DNA of 14,366 bases from Bacteroidales bacterium (GTDB taxonomy: Bacteria > Bacteroidota > Bacteroidia > Bacteroidales > VadinHA17): NCBI GenBank assembly GCA_025455505.1, contig JALOMK010000017.1, forward strand, positions 1 through 14,366, read 5' to 3'. Each line of letters starts with the position of its first letter. Position 1 is the first letter of the stretch. Positions 7,652 through 14,366 of the stretch are shown piece after piece. Below the pieces are notes generated by a model. That model worked only from the letters and a program-made list of their open reading frames with translations. It was not told where the DNA came from and did not search any database. A program made the translations under genes and the position numbers.

Positions 7652-9022
7652 ATGAATAATAAACTTATCCTGGGATCATTGCTCCTGGGTTCCTGCACTC
7701 CCATGTCGTACTCGGTTGAAGGCACCCATGACAAGAACGTACTTTTTATAATAGTTGATGATCTTACTACCAACCTGGGATGTTACGGACACCCGGTTGT
7801 AAAAACACCAAACATCGACAGGCTGGCAGGCATGGGAATCAGGTTCAGCAATGCTTATTGCAACTTTGCAGTAAGCAACCCGAGCAGGTCGTCATTCCTG
7901 ACAGGTTTGAAGCCCGAGACAACCACGATACTTGACAATGTGAAGTCGCTTCAGTCAATACTCGGCGACAGGGTAACACTGCCTTACCTTTTCAGGAAGA
8001 ACGGTTATTATACTATGTCGCTAGGGAAAATATTCCATGGAGGGAAGGAACACAATGATCTCAAGGCCTGGGATGAAATCTATTCATTCGGTCCAACTGA
8101 AACCGGGAAAACCGGGGAAAAGCGAAACATGACAGGCGGCGTTCTGAAATGGTGCGAATGGATGGCTGCAGAGGGAGGGGACGAGGACCAGTCCGACGGG
8201 CAGATTGCACAAAAGGCAGCTGACTTCATAATGAATAAGAGGGAGAAGCCTTTTTTCCTTGCTGTCGGCTTTCAGAAGCCTCATGATCCCTTCTGGGCCC
8301 CCCGGAAATACTTCGACATGTACCCGCTTGAAGATTGTGACCCTCCTGTTGTCCCACCGGGCTGGGTGGCTCCGTACAAGCATACGCTTCCTTCGGAGAC
8401 TGCCGTATTTGACAAGTTTACCGATATGGATAAGCGCGAGTTCCTGAGGTCATATTATGCCTGTACAAGTTTCATGGATGCCCAGGTTGGAAAGCTGCTG
8501 ACGGCACTCGAGGAATCGGGCCAGCTTGACAATACACTTATAATCCTTATGGGCGATCATGGCTACCATCTCGGCGAACACAACTGGTGGAATAAGGTAA
8601 CAGTGTTCGAAAAGGGAACAAATGCTCCTTTTATTATTGCCGGCCAGGCAGTAAGTCAGAAAGGTTCGGTGACCGGTGCCATGTTCGAGTTCATCGATAT
8701 TTATCCCACTCTTGCCGCCTTGTCGGGGCTTAATGAAGTCCCTTCATATCTCGAGGGGAAGAGCTTTGAGAAAGTTCTGAATGACCCCTCGCTTGAGTTC
8801 AGGAAGTCGGTACGTGCCGTGACAAAAAGAGGAGATATGCTTGGAAGGACTGTGAAGACTGAAAAATGGAGATACACTGAATGGGATAATGGCCTCAAAG
8901 GGAGCGAGCTGTACGACCAGGAAAAGGACCCGGTGGAATATAATAATCTTGCTGCCAGCCCGGCGCATGCAGGTGTCGTGTCAGAAATGAAGAAACTGCT
9001 TTACGATACATCCGCCTTCTGA
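7652..9022 (+). CDS. Serine-type S1 sulfatase, iduronate-2-sulfatase-like lipoprotein
   Basis: 456 residues from the ATG at 7652. I chose this start because it gives [15 protein letters not shown], a compact lipoprotein signal with lipobox L-G-S-C (Cys15). The longer frame from 7601 only adds 17 residues lying in promoter-like DNA. Landmarks are [15 protein letters not shown] (metal Asp36/37) and the formylglycine motif S-N-P-S-R (Ser75) followed by [12 protein letters not shown]. The RPDTT-like tail, the GKIFHGG segment (125-131), [18 protein letters not shown] and [12 protein letters not shown] (Asp302, His303) are typical of iduronate-2-sulfatase-like enzymes (SulfAtlas S1_7-type, from memory). 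Serine at the modified position again demands an anSME. Actual substrate is unknown; many polysaccharide sulfatases share this fold. It heads an operon with the GH99-like gene 26 bp downstream, suggesting desulfation and backbone cleavage are co-expressed. Confidence 0.92.
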   Translation: MNNKLILGSLLLGSCTPMSYSVEGTHDKNVLFIIVDDLTTNLGCYGHPVVKTPNIDRLAGMGIRFSNAYCNFAVSNPSRSSFLTGLKPETTTILDNVKSLQSILGDRVTLPYLFRKNGYYTMSLGKIFHGGKEHNDLKAWDEIYSFGPTETGKTGEKRNMTGGVLKWCEWMAAEGGDEDQSDGQIAQKAADFIMNKREKPFFLAVGFQKPHDPFWAPRKYFDMYPLEDCDPPVVPPGWVAPYKHTLPSETAVFDKFTDMDKREFLRSYYACTSFMDAQVGKLLTALEESGQLDNTLIILMGDHGYHLGEHNWWNKVTVFEKGTNAPFIIAGQAVSQKGSVTGAMFEFIDIYPTLAALSGLNEVPSYLEGKSFEKVLNDPSLEFRKSVRAVTKRGDMLGRTVKTEKWRYTEWDNGLKGSELYDQEKDPVEYNNLAASPAHAGVVSEMKKLLYDTSAF

Positions 9023-9048
9023 GCAGGGATACATATAAAGAATTCATT

Positions 9049-10332
9049 ATGAAAACAATTTTTTCTGTATGCGCTGTCTTTCTGGTCTCCCTCGTTACCG
9101 AGGTACAGGCTCAGAGCAGGCATTCCATGTCGACAGCTTATCCTTCCTACAAGGGACTGATTATGGCGGGTTACCAGGGCTGGTTTCATTCACCCCGCGA
9201 AGGGCAGCTCCTGTACCCCGATCCAGCAAGGATCAGCATAGACATGTGGCCCGATGTTTCAGAGTATGAAAAGACCTATGAAACAGGGTTAAAGCATGCT
9301 GACGGTTCCACTGCCCGTTTTTTCAGCGCCGATGATAAAAGCACTGTTGATCTCCACTTCCGATGGATGAAGGAATATGGGCTCGATGGAGTGTTCATGC
9401 AGCGTTTTTTTAATTCGGCCCGGCCCGGGAACTCACGCAAGGTACAGACAGCCATTCTTGCAAATGCCCTGGAAGCTGCATCGAAATATAAAAGAGCAAT
9501 AGCCGTAATGTACGATCTCTCAGGTCTGAAGAAGGATGGTGAAGACTGTTCACAGCTCATTGCGGACTGGAAATATCTCGTGGATTCGGTAAAGGTAACC
9601 AATCAGAAGGGCGACAAAACCTACCTTTTCCACAGGGGGAAACCGCTGGTTGTCATATGGGGAGTTGGTTTTCCCGACCGCCCCTATGATATCAGGAAAA
9701 TTGGTCTTGAAAGATTCATGGATTTCCTCAGGAACGACCCCGTTTACGGTGGCTGCTCCGTAATGCTGGGAGTTCCTACATTCTGGCGCGACCTCAATGC
9801 GGATTGCGTGCACGATCCGTATTTACATGAACTTATCAGGAAGGCGGACCTCATAATGCCATGGATGGTCCAGCGCTTTTCTCCGCTTCTTCATAACGAC
9901 ATGGACCGTTACAGGGATATAATCCTTGCGGACATGAAATGGTGCAGTGAAAACGGGGTGGATTATGTTCCCTGTGTTTGTCCGGGCTTCAGCTGGCATA
10001 ACCTCAGCGTGCGGCAGTTTCCTGACGATATCAAGCCTGTGGGTTCTATCCCCAGGCAGGGAGGGAGGTTTTACTGGCAGCAGTTGTCGACTGCCATACT
10101 TGCCGGGGCTGATATGATATATGTTGCAATGTTCGATGAGGTGAACGAAGGAACTGCAATTTTCAAGATCAGCGATAATCCGCCTGTTCATGAAACCGCG
10201 CTGTTCGTCGGCAACGACGGGAAACCATCGGATCACTATTTGTGGCTTACCGGTGAGGCCTCGCTGATGCTGAAACGACAGAAACCGCTTTCACTTACAA
10301 TCCCTGAGAGGAAGGCAGTTACCGGCAGGTAA
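9049..10332 (+). CDS. GH71/GH99-like glycoside hydrolase (putative endo-alpha-mannosidase type)
   Basis: 427 residues with a clear signal peptide (MKTIFSVCAVFLVSLVTEVQA, cleavage after Ala21), so periplasmic or exported. A (beta/alpha)8-barrel of the GH71/GH99 type is indicated by YKGLIMAGYQGWF (34-46), DMWPDVSEYEKTY (65-77), DLHFRWMKEYGLDGVFMQRF (101-120), a CPGFSWHN segment (311-318) and MFDEVNEGTAIFK (361-373). The two glutamates Glu364 and Glu367 are three residues apart, as are the catalytic pair of GH99 endo-alpha-mannosidases/mannanases (E333/E336 in the Bacteroides xylanisolvens enzyme). GH99 enzymes retain configuration through a 1,2-anhydro-sugar intermediate. The protein may belong to the broader 71/99-like group rather than strict GH99. 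Last gene of its operon, behind the sulfatase. With GH92 neighbours an alpha-mannan-like substrate is the natural guess. Confidence 0.85.
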   Translation: MKTIFSVCAVFLVSLVTEVQAQSRHSMSTAYPSYKGLIMAGYQGWFHSPREGQLLYPDPARISIDMWPDVSEYEKTYETGLKHADGSTARFFSADDKSTVDLHFRWMKEYGLDGVFMQRFFNSARPGNSRKVQTAILANALEAASKYKRAIAVMYDLSGLKKDGEDCSQLIADWKYLVDSVKVTNQKGDKTYLFHRGKPLVVIWGVGFPDRPYDIRKIGLERFMDFLRNDPVYGGCSVMLGVPTFWRDLNADCVHDPYLHELIRKADLIMPWMVQRFSPLLHNDMDRYRDIILADMKWCSENGVDYVPCVCPGFSWHNLSVRQFPDDIKPVGSIPRQGGRFYWQQLSTAILAGADMIYVAMFDEVNEGTAIFKISDNPPVHETALFVGNDGKPSDHYLWLTGEASLMLKRQKPLSLTIPERKAVTGR

Positions 10333-10345
10333 GGCACCGGGACTT

Positions 10346-10361
10346 GCCTGCACCAGGCTTT
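10346..10361 (+). terminator. Small hairpin after the GH99-like gene
   Basis: GCCTG (10346-10350) pairs with CAGGC (10354-10358) around a 3-nt loop, followed by TTT. It begins 14 bp past the stop codon at 10332, in the 125-bp gap between convergent genes. The T-run is very short. Confidence 0.35.
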
Positions 10362-10457
10362 GGGAAATTGGAAAAGATTAATGATTATACGCTTATTATT
10401 GAAATCAGGTTAGGTTGAAAGGATATCATTCCCGGGCTTCTTACTTAATGACAGGGC

Positions 10458-13019
10458 TTATGAAGGCTGGTTTGCAATTGTCGAGAACGACTTTGAATAA
10501 GCCTCGCCATAGAGTGCTTTGTATTCGCCTGCATAATGATCATACACCTCTTTTGCAACCGAATGCCTGCCCAGCGATATCAGCGATTTACACTTGTTTT
10601 CCATGGCTTCCTCGTTTACTCCATCGTAATTTAGGATTGCATCTGCAACCCTTATTACATGTTCGGGATTGTCCTTTATCACAAGGGTCCTGACGTACCT
10701 TACGAGTCTTGCTATCATTTCATTTGATACAGCCACCCTGAATTCATCAAGCCATTTGTATTTCAGATCCTTCAGCAGGGGGCCTTTTATTGCAAATTCA
10801 ATCAGCCTCAGGACATCCGGTTTTGAAAGCTCCTGTTTTGAGCTTGTTATCCTTATGAACTCATAATAATCATTGATCACATTCCTGCATTTGTAATCTA
10901 TTTTCCAGTAGCCGGTCTCCTTATAGGATAAATCGCACCATAGTTCTTTAGTGAGGATGGCCCTTAACTTGGCAATATTTACTGCTTTATTGTTGTTTGC
11001 GCTGCTTTCGGAAAATCCATGCCAGAGGATGTCGGTTATCTTTTCGTTTGAAATCCCCATGTCATTCCTGATTGAATTGAACCAGATCAGCAGGAAAAGC
11101 TCCTTCAGCAGGGGAGTGAATTTCCGTGTGATATCTGTCCCGGCGGAATTTACTATCTGGAAATCGCCGAAGAAATTGACATGGCAGATCTCTCCCCGGG
11201 GAGCCGGACTTTGATGTACTGCCTTTGACGATTCAACGGTGTTTGTGCTTATGGTTTCAGACTGTTTATTCTTTCTTCTGACAAATAAATGTATTCCCGC
11301 AAGGATCAGGAAGCATACCAGGACAATAATGGCATATTTCAGAAGTCGCCTGTCTGAGGCAGCCGCCGCAAAACCCTCTTTCAAGGAATCGGGAGGGAAT
11401 GCCAGGGTGTATATCCTGATGCGTGATTTTCCTTCTTCATTGAGAAGAGTTACTGCCAGCAGCTTTCCGTTCTGCCTGCAGAAGAAAAGGTCTGAATAGG
11501 ATACAATATCGAGGAACTGATAGGGTATCTGGCTTCCCAGGCTGGTGATGCCGGGCTTGTCGAGCGATCCTTTTATCAGCTGAAGATAGCCGTTGTACTT
11601 CAGGATGGGGAACCCGAGAACATAATAAGACCTGTCTGCGGGATTGATAACCATTGAATTGGCATATGCAAAATCCTCTTCGGGTGAAGGGATTTCGAGG
11701 ATCTTCGCAAAGGAGCGGTTTTTGAGCGAATATGCAACAAGGTCGTTATAGCTGTGAGGGTTCAGAATCTGTTCCCCCGATGTGCTTCCAAATCCACCCA
11801 ATATGAATATTGTGTCATTTAGATAACCTGATGCGGCAAGATACCTTGGACTGAAGAAGTCCCCGCTTGTCTGCAGCGTTTCAAGTGAGTTGTCGTTCAG
11901 ATTGTAGCGCTGTACGAGGTTCTTGTATTTATGGTGCCCGTATCCCCCGAACAGGTAGACAGAACTGTCGGCGGCCGACAGGTACTTGTTATGATGCAAG
12001 AAATCAGCATCTTTCAGGCTCATGTCCAGTATCCCTGACCAGGTTTCGCTTTTGAAATCAAACACTGTCACAGAAGGCCTGTCAATCTCGAGGCAGTAAA
12101 GAAGGTCCGACACGGGGTCATATACAGCCTGGCGCTGGGGCAGGAAGTTTAAATTCTGGTTCTTTGGAGTAATATGTGTTAAAGAATTATTGCCGACCGA
12201 GAACCTGAGTATCTCCGCGGGACCCGCAATAATGAGATCTTCGTTTTCAGGGTCGAATGCAAGCTTGACATTTCCTTCGGTTTCAAGGTCGAGGACTTCC
12301 TTCCAGTTATGGTGCTCCGATTTAAGCCACATCGGTTCAGCAACTGATGCGTCCATGCTTCCTTTAATATCGGCGGCGGTGTTGCCCTCGAGTTCGTTGA
12401 GGGGCCAGTTATGGATGAGCCTGTTGTTTTCCGAGATCCTGATGTCCTTAATATTCATTGGCGGCACATCGGTAGTACGGTAGTTCTCATAGTTGCACAC
12501 CCCGAAGGACAATCTTGCCTTCTCCCCCTTTGTAATTGACAGCCCCCCGGCGGTGTAGGATGAATCCGGAAGTATAAACGTCAGTTTTTTGCCATCCGTG
12601 TCGAAGATGAACCTTAATTCTTTCCAGTCTGCGCAAAGGTCGGCGAAATTGGTTTTTACTGTAATCAGTACTTTCTGTCCCTGTACAACGGCAAGGGATG
12701 TATTGTATATTCCGTTGTGGTTGTAGATCAGGTCAATGCTCCCATTCTCAGCAAGCAGTCTGAAAACATAGCCAAAATAGTGTTTCTCGTTGGCTCGCAG
12801 TGTGAATCTGAAGGAGAGTTCAGTTTTCTCCTTAACCTGGAAATAACTGCCTGCTGTGAGGTCCAGACCTGTTCTCTGGTCTTTCGAGTTGCCGTAGGAA
12901 TAAAAACCAAGACCTGATACCTGTGCAAGTGCTTTTCCGCCGGCAGCGCAGAGAAGAGAACCGCACGCAATCAGAAGAATGACATACCTGATGCAGCCTG
13001 CTGGTTTATTCAGATACAT
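10458..13019 (-). CDS. Membrane-spanning regulator: LamG-like and Kelch sensor, one TM helix, SARP-type winged helix plus BTAD-like domain
   Basis: 853 residues. A signal peptide (1-33, ending ALAQ) exports the N-terminal part. Residues about 35-235 look like a concanavalin/LamG-type beta-sandwich (RFTLRANEKHYFGYVFRLL, IHNWPLNELEGNTAADIKG). Residues about 240-545 form a Kelch-like beta-propeller, clearest at YLFGGYGHHKYKNLVQRYNL (355-374) and IFILGGFG (405-412). One transmembrane helix follows (561-580), then RRKNK, which puts the C-terminus in the cytoplasm. Residues about 612-712 resemble an OmpR/SARP winged helix (VNFFGDFQI…ITDILWHGFSESSANNNKAVNIAKLRAIL), and 722-845 an alpha-helical BTAD-like segment. 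There is no kinase, receiver or phospho-acceptor domain, unlike the hybrid two-component regulators that usually control PULs. I infer a one-component sensor that binds a glycan outside and activates transcription inside. It is divergent from susC across 340 bp with tandem 11-bp repeats. Domain order is well supported; function is inferred. Confidence 0.82.
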   Translation of the reverse strand: MYLNKPAGCIRYVILLIACGSLLCAAGGKALAQVSGLGFYSYGNSKDQRTGLDLTAGSYFQVKEKTELSFRFTLRANEKHYFGYVFRLLAENGSIDLIYNHNGIYNTSLAVVQGQKVLITVKTNFADLCADWKELRFIFDTDGKKLTFILPDSSYTAGGLSITKGEKARLSFGVCNYENYRTTDVPPMNIKDIRISENNRLIHNWPLNELEGNTAADIKGSMDASVAEPMWLKSEHHNWKEVLDLETEGNVKLAFDPENEDLIIAGPAEILRFSVGNNSLTHITPKNQNLNFLPQRQAVYDPVSDLLYCLEIDRPSVTVFDFKSETWSGILDMSLKDADFLHHNKYLSAADSSVYLFGGYGHHKYKNLVQRYNLNDNSLETLQTSGDFFSPRYLAASGYLNDTIFILGGFGSTSGEQILNPHSYNDLVAYSLKNRSFAKILEIPSPEEDFAYANSMVINPADRSYYVLGFPILKYNGYLQLIKGSLDKPGITSLGSQIPYQFLDIVSYSDLFFCRQNGKLLAVTLLNEEGKSRIRIYTLAFPPDSLKEGFAAAASDRRLLKYAIIVLVCFLILAGIHLFVRRKNKQSETISTNTVESSKAVHQSPAPRGEICHVNFFGDFQIVNSAGTDITRKFTPLLKELFLLIWFNSIRNDMGISNEKITDILWHGFSESSANNNKAVNIAKLRAILTKELWCDLSYKETGYWKIDYKCRNVINDYYEFIRITSSKQELSKPDVLRLIEFAIKGPLLKDLKYKWLDEFRVAVSNEMIARLVRYVRTLVIKDNPEHVIRVADAILNYDGVNEEAMENKCKSLISLGRHSVAKEVYDHYAGEYKALYGEAYSKSFSTIANQPS

Positions 13020-13098
13020 TCCAGTTCATTTTTAGGCATGGAAGATCCCCGGTTTTATGACTCATAGTGTAATTATCCATGCAATGCTCACAAATTTA

Positions 13099-13119
13099 GA
13101 AAAATCAGTCTGATTTTTC
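13099..13119. promoter_or_regulatory. Perfect 9-bp inverted repeat upstream of the regulator gene
   Basis: GAAAAATCA (13099-13107), spacer GTC, TGATTTTTC (13111-13119). It lies 80 bp upstream of the regulator's start at 13019. Twofold symmetry with a 3-nt spacer suits a dimeric DNA-binding protein; as RNA it could form a hairpin. It has no similarity to the TTAAT units, so it may be the site of another regulator or of autoregulation. Confidence 0.4.
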
Positions 13120-13199
13120 CTGCAACATGGATATATATTAGCTTCTTATTACTGCATAGTGGTGAATTTGCCCGTCCTGTGCGAGCCGTATTGCCCGGC

Positions 13200-13263
13200 T
13201 TAATGAAAAATTAATGATTAATTAATTGTGTTAATCAGTTCTTAAGGTATAATTAATTATTGC
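13200..13263 (+). promoter_or_regulatory. Double run of three 11-bp TTAA(T) repeats upstream of susC
   Basis: Six consecutive units start at 13200 (TTAATG), 13211 (TTAATG), 13222 (TTAATT), 13231 (TTAATC), 13242 (TTAAGG) and 13253 (TTAATT). The spacings are 11, 11, 9, 11 and 11 bp, so there are two triplets in helical phase. The array ends about 97 bp before the susC start and about 180 bp before the regulator's start. SARP proteins such as ActII-ORF4 and DnrI bind direct repeats at about 11-bp intervals, and the divergent gene encodes a SARP-type DNA-binding module. This is the strongest candidate operator in the window, but no binding is shown. Confidence 0.55.
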
Positions 13264-13293
13264 ATGGTGGAGCTGTCAGTTTCCTGCCGATAC

Positions 13294-13325
13294 TTGATTT
13301 ATGCATGCAAGTCTGCCTACTTTTA
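13294..13325 (+). promoter_or_regulatory. Candidate Bacteroidota-type promoter for susC
   Basis: TTG at 13294-13296 (-33-like) and TACTTTTA at 13318-13325 (-7-like, 7 of 8 to TAnnTTTG) are separated by 21 bp, close to the usual spacing. The -7 element lies about 35 bp before the ATG at 13360. It is downstream of the TTAAT array, as expected for an activator-controlled promoter. Confidence 0.3.
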
Positions 13326-13359
13326 GTCAAAGACTATTTTCTAACCAATACTTTAATTT

Positions 13360-14366
13360 ATGAATGAAAAAACTTTCCATCCTTCGCAGGAAGGAGTGTA
13401 TGCAAATCTCAGGAGAATGGTAAGGCTTTGCCTGCTTCTCCTCTTTGCTTTTCTGCTCCCGCTTATGGCCGGGGCAAGGCCTCTGGAAGATGAGGACCCG
13501 GAACAACAGATTACTATCAGGGGAAAAGTTACTGATGGCGAGACTCTTGCAGGGCTTGCCGGGGTAAACGTCGTTGTCAAGGGTACCACTGTCGGGAAGA
13601 TCACTGATTCAAACGGTGATTTTTCGATCGATGTGCCCGGCGACAATGCCATTCTGACCTTTTCTTTCATAGGGTATGTAAGCCAGGATGTGCCGGTAAA
13701 GGGATTGACAGTGGTAAACGTTACATTGAAGTCTGAGCTGACCGGGCTTGATGAGGTTGTTGTTGTCGGTTATGGTACCCAGAAGAAGGCTACCCTTACA
13801 GGGGCTGTTTCATCAATCAAAAGCGAGCAACTTTCTGTCACCAAAAACGAAAGCGTCGTAAATATGCTGTCGGGCAAATTGCCGGGGGTGCGCGTGGTTC
13901 AGAAGAGTGCCGCACCGGGTACTTACAATACCCTTGTTGACATCCGTGGTATGGGTACCCCGTTGTTTGTAGTCGACGGTGTGACCCGCGACCTGGATTA
14001 TTTTGCCCGTCTTGACCCGACAGAAATCGATAATATTTCAGTTTTGAAAGACGGTTCGGCGGCCATCTATGGTTTGCGTGCGGCAAATGGCGTTATCCTT
14101 GTAACTACAAAAAGCGGAACTTCTCAACAGGGCAAGGTGGATATCACCTATGCTGGCAACTACAGCACCCAGCAGTTCCTGTATGTCCCCGAAGGAGTTG
14201 ACGCCCTTAATTATATGATGCTGCGCAACGAGTCGATCTTTCAGAATTTCAACAACAACTACCTGGTACGCCAGGCCCCGTATTTCAGCCAGGCCCAGAT
14301 GCAGCCCTACATCGACGGGAAACCGTCGTACAACTGGATGGACGCCATCTTTAATAAAAGTACGCC
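13360..14366 (+). CDS. susC: SusC-type TonB-dependent outer-membrane receptor, N-terminal 335 codons (runs off the window)
   Basis: An open frame from the ATG at 13360 to the window end with no stop. The signal peptide is VRLCLLLLFAFLLPLMAGA (21-39). An alternative ATG at 13417 (Met20), preceded by AGGAGA, would give a shorter n-region. Residues about 51-124 are a CarboxypepD_reg-like domain (ITIRGKVTDG…VNVTLK). GLDEVVVVGYGTQKKATLTGA (129-149) is the SusC signature at the start of the plug, with LSGKLPGVRV (170-179), VDIRGMGTPLFVVDG (193-207) and YGLRAANGVILVTTKSG (237-253) following. SusC proteins form TonB-powered import pores capped by a SusD lipoprotein; the susD partner is expected just beyond the window. 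It would bring the glycan fragments into the periplasm for GH92 and other enzymes. No N-terminal STN domain, so it does not look like an anti-sigma-coupled receptor, consistent with control by the neighbouring regulator instead. Confidence 0.95.
   Translation, partial: MNEKTFHPSQEGVYANLRRMVRLCLLLLFAFLLPLMAGARPLEDEDPEQQITIRGKVTDGETLAGLAGVNVVVKGTTVGKITDSNGDFSIDVPGDNAILTFSFIGYVSQDVPVKGLTVVNVTLKSELTGLDEVVVVGYGTQKKATLTGAVSSIKSEQLSVTKNESVVNMLSGKLPGVRVVQKSAAPGTYNTLVDIRGMGTPLFVVDGVTRDLDYFARLDPTEIDNISVLKDGSAAIYGLRAANGVILVTTKSGTSQQGKVDITYAGNYSTQQFLYVPEGVDALNYMMLRNESIFQNFNNNYLVRQAPYFSQAQMQPYIDGKPSYNWMDAIFNKST

Larger units (their letters stand above)
13077..13267. repeat. Distant 9-bp inverted repeat flanking the divergent control region
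   Basis: CCATGCAAT (13077-13085) and its exact complement ATTGCATGG (13259-13267) lie about 170 bp apart, one near the regulator's promoter side and one at the end of the TTAAT array near susC. This could be a looping pair, but a 9-mer with an ATGCAT-like core can occur by chance. Confidence 0.25.

Noticed and set aside
10415..10693. 92-residue plus-strand open frame over the 3' end of the regulator gene.
   Set aside because: It is mostly antisense to the conserved BTAD-like region and shows no domain or signal; treated as a shadow.
13200..13263. Possible CRISPR-like or simple-repeat array because of regular spacing.
   Set aside because: Only the first four or five bases recur, and the 11-bp unit is far too short for repeat-spacer structure. 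A protein-binding array fits better.

Overview
The window looks like a carbohydrate-utilisation locus (PUL-type) from a member of the Bacteroidota. The evidence is a SusC-type TonB-dependent receptor, tandem GH92 alpha-mannosidases, a GH99-like hydrolase, two serine-type S1 sulfatases, Bacteroidota-style lipoprotein signals, AT-rich intergenic promoters and almost no Shine-Dalgarno sequences. The gene set suggests an environmental or gut member of the order Bacteroidales or Marinilabiliales, but nothing here fixes the genus.

Layout. 1-295 is a high-GC fragment of an amidohydrolase that looks proteobacterial. It is joined in frame at about 296-300 to the C-terminal part of a DUF4832 protein (to 1057), most likely an assembly or library chimera at a contig edge. 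1058-1338 is an intergenic region with a small terminator, a 31-bp imperfect direct repeat and a three-unit TTAAT array. 1339-5882 holds two GH92 genes in an operon: a divergent lipoprotein form and a canonical secreted form. 6020-7405 (minus) is an arylsulfatase-A-like sulfatase. 7406-7651 is a divergent AT-rich promoter region. 7652-9022 is an iduronate-2-sulfatase-like lipoprotein, followed 26 bp later by a GH71/GH99-like enzyme (9049-10332). 10458-13019 (minus) is an unusual membrane-spanning regulator. 13020-13359 is a 340-bp divergent control region. 13360 to the window end is the first 335 codons of a susC homologue.

How the parts could work together (inference). The SusC receptor would import oligosaccharides. 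The GH99-like enzyme could make internal cuts in an alpha-mannosidic glycan, the two sulfatases could remove sulfate esters, and the GH92 exo-alpha-mannosidases could release mannose. This fits a sulfated alpha-mannoside polymer or a sulfated N-glycan.

The most notable find is the regulator together with its possible sites. The regulator carries a LamG-like domain and a Kelch-type beta-propeller outside the cytoplasm, one transmembrane helix, and a cytoplasmic winged helix plus BTAD-like module of the SARP type. This resembles a kinase-free, one-component analogue of the hybrid two-component systems that usually control PULs. SARP and OmpR-type DNA-binding domains classically read direct repeats spaced about 11 bp apart. 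Three of the locus's promoter regions carry TTAA(T) units spaced exactly 11 bp apart in runs of three: 1194/1205/1216, 7496/7507/7518, and the double run 13200/13211/13222 plus 13231/13242/13253. I propose these as the regulator's operators. This is a hypothesis from sequence pattern only; the regions are AT-rich, so a chance test is needed.
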